Origin: Pseudomonadota bacterium
GTDB lineage: Bacteria; Pseudomonadota; Alphaproteobacteria; Rhizobiales; Methylopilaceae
NCBI GenBank assembly: GCA_023430145.1
Contig: JAEZCD010000103.1
Location: 1-7,455 of the forward strand
Length of the DNA: 7,455 bases
Reading direction: 5' to 3'
This document shows, piece by piece, positions 5,643 through 7,455 of the stretch; positions within the stretch are counted from its first letter, which is position 1, and each line of letters begins with the position of its first letter. A program made the translations under genes and the position numbers. The notes beneath the pieces were generated by a model that worked only from the letters and a program-made list of their open reading frames with translations, searched no databases and had not been told where the DNA came from.

Positions 5643-5701
5643 CACTCGGTACCCCCTCACCCGTCGCCTTCGGCGACACCCACTCCCCATGGGAGAGGGA
5701 A
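5575..5701 (-). repeat. 127-bp palindromic repeat copy R3, inverted (ccmH 3' end)
   Basis: Third copy, in reverse orientation to R1 and R2 and again exactly 127 bp. On its own strand it differs from R2 at about 7 positions. The last loop is TAA, the central stem is more perfect here (TGAGGGGGTAC against GTACCCCCTCA), and one arm of the first hairpin carries a mismatch (GGGAGTGGG). It starts inside ccmH, supplies the last 21 codons and the stop TGA (5640-5642), then continues 59 bases past the stop. It could also act as a transcript 3' barrier between ccmH and degP, though no T-run is seen. Confidence 0.92.
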
Positions 5702-5814
5702 GAAAGGCCGACCTTACGAAACTTTCATGTCGCCGACAGGACGTCGTAAGGCCGGGACTTCCATCTTCGTCGTCGAAGAGGGGGCGGATTCGCCCGTTCG
5801 ACACGGAGCAGACC
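5702..5814 (+). promoter_or_regulatory. degP leader: candidate promoter and three short inverted repeats
   Basis: The 113 bases between R3 and degP hold no gene. There are three inverted repeats: CCTTACGA (5712-5719) with TCGTAAGG (5744-5751); TCTTCG/CGAAGA (5764-5769 and 5774-5779) with a TCGT loop; and GGGCG/CGCCC (5782-5786 and 5791-5795) with a GATT loop. GAAACTT (5718-5724) and GTCGTAA (5743-5749), 18 bases apart, loosely resemble an extracytoplasmic-stress sigma promoter, but the spacing is long and the match partial. The degP Shine-Dalgarno GGAG is at 5805-5808. The inverted repeats are observed; the promoter is speculative. Confidence 0.35.
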
Positions 5815-7371
5815 ATGAACGAGACCAATTCCAATCCTTCCCCGGCGCAGAGCCGCGGCCGCCGCGCGATCGTCGCCTCGGCGCTGGCTCTCGCCCTGAT
5901 GGGCGGTGTGGCGAGCCAGGCGCTGCTGCCGGGCAGCATCCCCGCCCAGGCGCAGAACCTCTCCGAGCGCGTCCAGCAGCCGGCCGGCGTGACGGCGAGC
6001 TTCGCCGACGTCATCGACACCGTGAAGCCGGCCGTCGTCAGCGTCCGCGTGAAGTCGGACAGCAATCTTCGCCTCTCGCGCTTCGACGGCGGCCCGAGCT
6101 CGCGTGAGCTCCCCGAGGGCAGCCCGCTCGAGCGCTTCTTCCGCAGGTTCGAGGACGAGCTCGGCCGCCAGGGCCAGGGCCGTGCGATGCCGCGCCGCGA
6201 GCTGCCGCGCCGCTTCGGCAGCTCCCAGGGCTCCGGCTTCTTCGTCTCCGCCGACGGCTACGTCGTCACCAACAACCACGTCGTCTCCGAGGCGAGCGAG
6301 GTCGAGATCGGCGTCGACGCGGGCGAGACTTATCCGGCCAAGGTGGTCGGCACCGACTCGCGGACCGATCTGGCGCTGCTCAAGATCGACAGCGACAAGA
6401 CCTTCCCGTTCGTCAAGTTCGCCTCGGCCGCGCCGCGCGTCGGCGACTGGGTGGTCGCGGTCGGCAACCCGTTCGGCCTCGGCGGCACGGTGACGGCGGG
6501 CATCGTCTCGGCCCGCGGCCGCGACATCGGCGCCGGTCCCTATGACGACTTCCTGCAGATCGACGCCGCCGTGAACCGCGGCAACTCGGGCGGTCCGACC
6601 TTCAACCTCGCCGGAGAGGTCGTGGGCGTGAACACGGCCATCTTCTCGCCGTCGGGCGGCAATGTCGGCATCGCCTTCGCCATTCCGGCCGAGGTCGCCG
6701 ACGACGTCGTCGCCTCGCTGAAGGACAATGGCAGCGTCACCCGCGGCTGGATCGGCGTGCAGATTCAGCCAGTCACCCCCGACCTCGCCGAGAACCTCGG
6801 CATCGCCAAGCCGCAGGGCGCGCTCGTCGCCGAGGCGCAGGCGGACAGCCCGGCCTCCAAGGCGGGCATCAAGTCGGGCGACGCCATCATCCGCGTCGGC
6901 CAGGATGCGGTGGCGACCCCGCGCGAGCTGGCCCGCAAGATCGCCGGCATGAAGCCGGGCTCCGACGTCGAGCTGACGATCGTCCGCGACGGCAAGGAGA
7001 TGATGCTGAAGGTCAAGCTCGGCGAGCTGCCCGAGCAGCAGCAGGCGGCGCTCGGCGGGAACGACGCCGACGAGGGCGCCACGTCCTCGAAGCAGACCGC
7101 CAAGCTCGGCATCCAGATCGCTCCGGCGAGCGCCAAGCAGGCCGGCGCCAAGGGCGTCGAGGTGGTCGAGGTCGATCCGGAAGGCGCCGCCGCCGGCAAG
7201 CTGCGCGAGGGCGACATCATCCTCGAGCTCGGCAACAAGCCGGTCAGCTCGACCAGCGACGTCACCCAGGGCGTCCGCGAGGCCGAGAAGAACGGCAAGA
7301 AGTCGGTGCTGATGCGCGTGAAGTCGGGCGAAGGCACCCGCTTCGTCGCGGTCACGATCGGTCGCGGCTGA
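5815..7371 (+). CDS. degP: Periplasmic serine endoprotease DegP/HtrA family (Do-type)
   Basis: 518 residues, normal for a two-PDZ HtrA. It degrades or chaperones misfolded proteins in the periplasm. A signal peptide covers about residues 1-46, with basic SRGRR, a hydrophobic core at 18-36 and cleavage likely after AQA (IPAQAQN). The trypsin-like domain carries the full catalytic triad: His155 (VTNNHVV), Asp185 (TDSRTDLALLKI) and Ser258 (NRGNSGGPTFN). The loop rich in Arg, Phe and Gly at about 84-135 corresponds to the family's variable LA-type loop. PDZ1 is about 311-402 (GWIGVQIQPV to LKVKLGEL), joined by a Gln- and Ala-rich linker to PDZ2, about 428-516. The ATG at 5815 has GGAG at 5805-5808 with a 6-base spacer; the frame is open further upstream, but that sequence is repeat R3 and leader. 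DegP next to ccmH is a common alphaproteobacterial arrangement, often followed by a two-component system that is outside this window. The DegP versus DegQ name cannot be settled from sequence. Confidence 0.96.
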   Translation: MNETNSNPSPAQSRGRRAIVASALALALMGGVASQALLPGSIPAQAQNLSERVQQPAGVTASFADVIDTVKPAVVSVRVKSDSNLRLSRFDGGPSSRELPEGSPLERFFRRFEDELGRQGQGRAMPRRELPRRFGSSQGSGFFVSADGYVVTNNHVVSEASEVEIGVDAGETYPAKVVGTDSRTDLALLKIDSDKTFPFVKFASAAPRVGDWVVAVGNPFGLGGTVTAGIVSARGRDIGAGPYDDFLQIDAAVNRGNSGGPTFNLAGEVVGVNTAIFSPSGGNVGIAFAIPAEVADDVVASLKDNGSVTRGWIGVQIQPVTPDLAENLGIAKPQGALVAEAQADSPASKAGIKSGDAIIRVGQDAVATPRELARKIAGMKPGSDVELTIVRDGKEMMLKVKLGELPEQQQAALGGNDADEGATSSKQTAKLGIQIAPASAKQAGAKGVEVVEVDPEGAAAGKLREGDIILELGNKPVSSTSDVTQGVREAEKNGKKSVLMRVKSGEGTRFVAVTIGRG

Positions 7372-7392
7372 GTCTGAGGCGCGCGACTGCAT

Positions 7393-7428
7393 GGATCCGG
7401 CGACCCTAGCCCCCGCGGGTCCGGATCC
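7393..7428 (+). terminator. Candidate hairpin downstream of degP
   Basis: GGATCCGG (7393-7400) and CCGGATCC (7421-7428) are perfect inverted repeats. An inner ACCC/GGGT pair (7403-7406 and 7417-7420) can extend the stem past a 2-base bulge. It begins 22 bases after the degP stop, a good place for a terminator, but no T-run follows, so intrinsic termination is uncertain. Confidence 0.4.
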
Positions 7429-7433
7429 TCGAA

Positions 7434-7455
7434 GGGGGGGCGGGGGGGGCCCCCC
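7434..7455. other. G/C homopolymer tract at the window end
   Basis: The last 22 bases are seven G, one C, eight G and six C. Nothing else in the window looks like this. It is more likely low-quality sequence at a contig end than a biological element, although a G-quadruplex-capable tract cannot be excluded. Confidence 0.7.

Noticed and set aside
2847..5701. CRISPR array
   Set aside because: There are only three copies, of 127 bp, separated by whole genes and with one inverted, so there is no repeat-spacer pattern and no cas gene.
4988..5701. Composite transposon or insertion sequence around ccmH
   Set aside because: Although inverted copies flank the gene, no transposase is present, the flanked gene is the expected core ccm gene in its normal position, and no target-site duplication was found.
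5725..7392. 555-residue minus-strand ORF antisense to degP
   Set aside because: DegP has an intact catalytic triad and PDZ domains on the plus strand; the antisense frame shows no domain.

Overview
The window is very GC-rich and carries split CcmI, CcmE, CcmF and CcmH genes followed by a DegP/HtrA protease. From general knowledge, this order (cycH-cycJ-cycK-cycL-degP in the older rhizobial naming) points to an alphaproteobacterium, most likely of the Hyphomicrobiales (Rhizobiales). No species can be named from the sequence alone.

Layout. Positions 1-1123 (minus strand) hold a FAD-dependent oxidoreductase of the DAO/sarcosine oxidase beta-like type, cut off by the window edge at its C-terminus. 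A 132-base divergent intergenic region (1124-1255) contains an AT-rich candidate promoter and a perfect 17-bp inverted repeat in the ccmI leader. The plus strand then carries ccmI (1256-2365), ccmE (2367-2810), ccmF (2983-4965), ccmH (stop at 5642; the start is a real problem) and degP (5815-7371). A short hairpin follows degP, and the window ends in G/C homopolymers that look like a contig end.

How the genes work together. CcmE is the periplasmic heme chaperone. CcmF, CcmH and CcmI form the heme lyase arm of cytochrome c maturation System I: CcmI holds apocytochrome c, CcmH acts on its CXXCH thiols, and CcmF moves heme from CcmE to the apoprotein. The other System I genes (ccmABCD, ccmG) are not in the window. 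DegP is periplasmic quality control and plausibly handles misfolded export substrates.

The most unusual feature is a 127-bp multi-hairpin repeat present in three copies of identical length (about 94% pairwise identity by my hand count), one at each of the last three gene junctions: ccmE/ccmF (2847-2973, plus), ccmF/ccmH (4988-5114, plus) and ccmH/degP (5575-5701, inverted). The copies have entered the coding and translational architecture. The first carries a 58-codon ORF overlapping the ccmE stop and the ccmF start. The second leaves ccmH with no ATG, only a GTG upstream of the repeat, a GTG inside it, or a TTG within the signal peptide. The third encodes the last 21 residues and the stop codon of CcmH.
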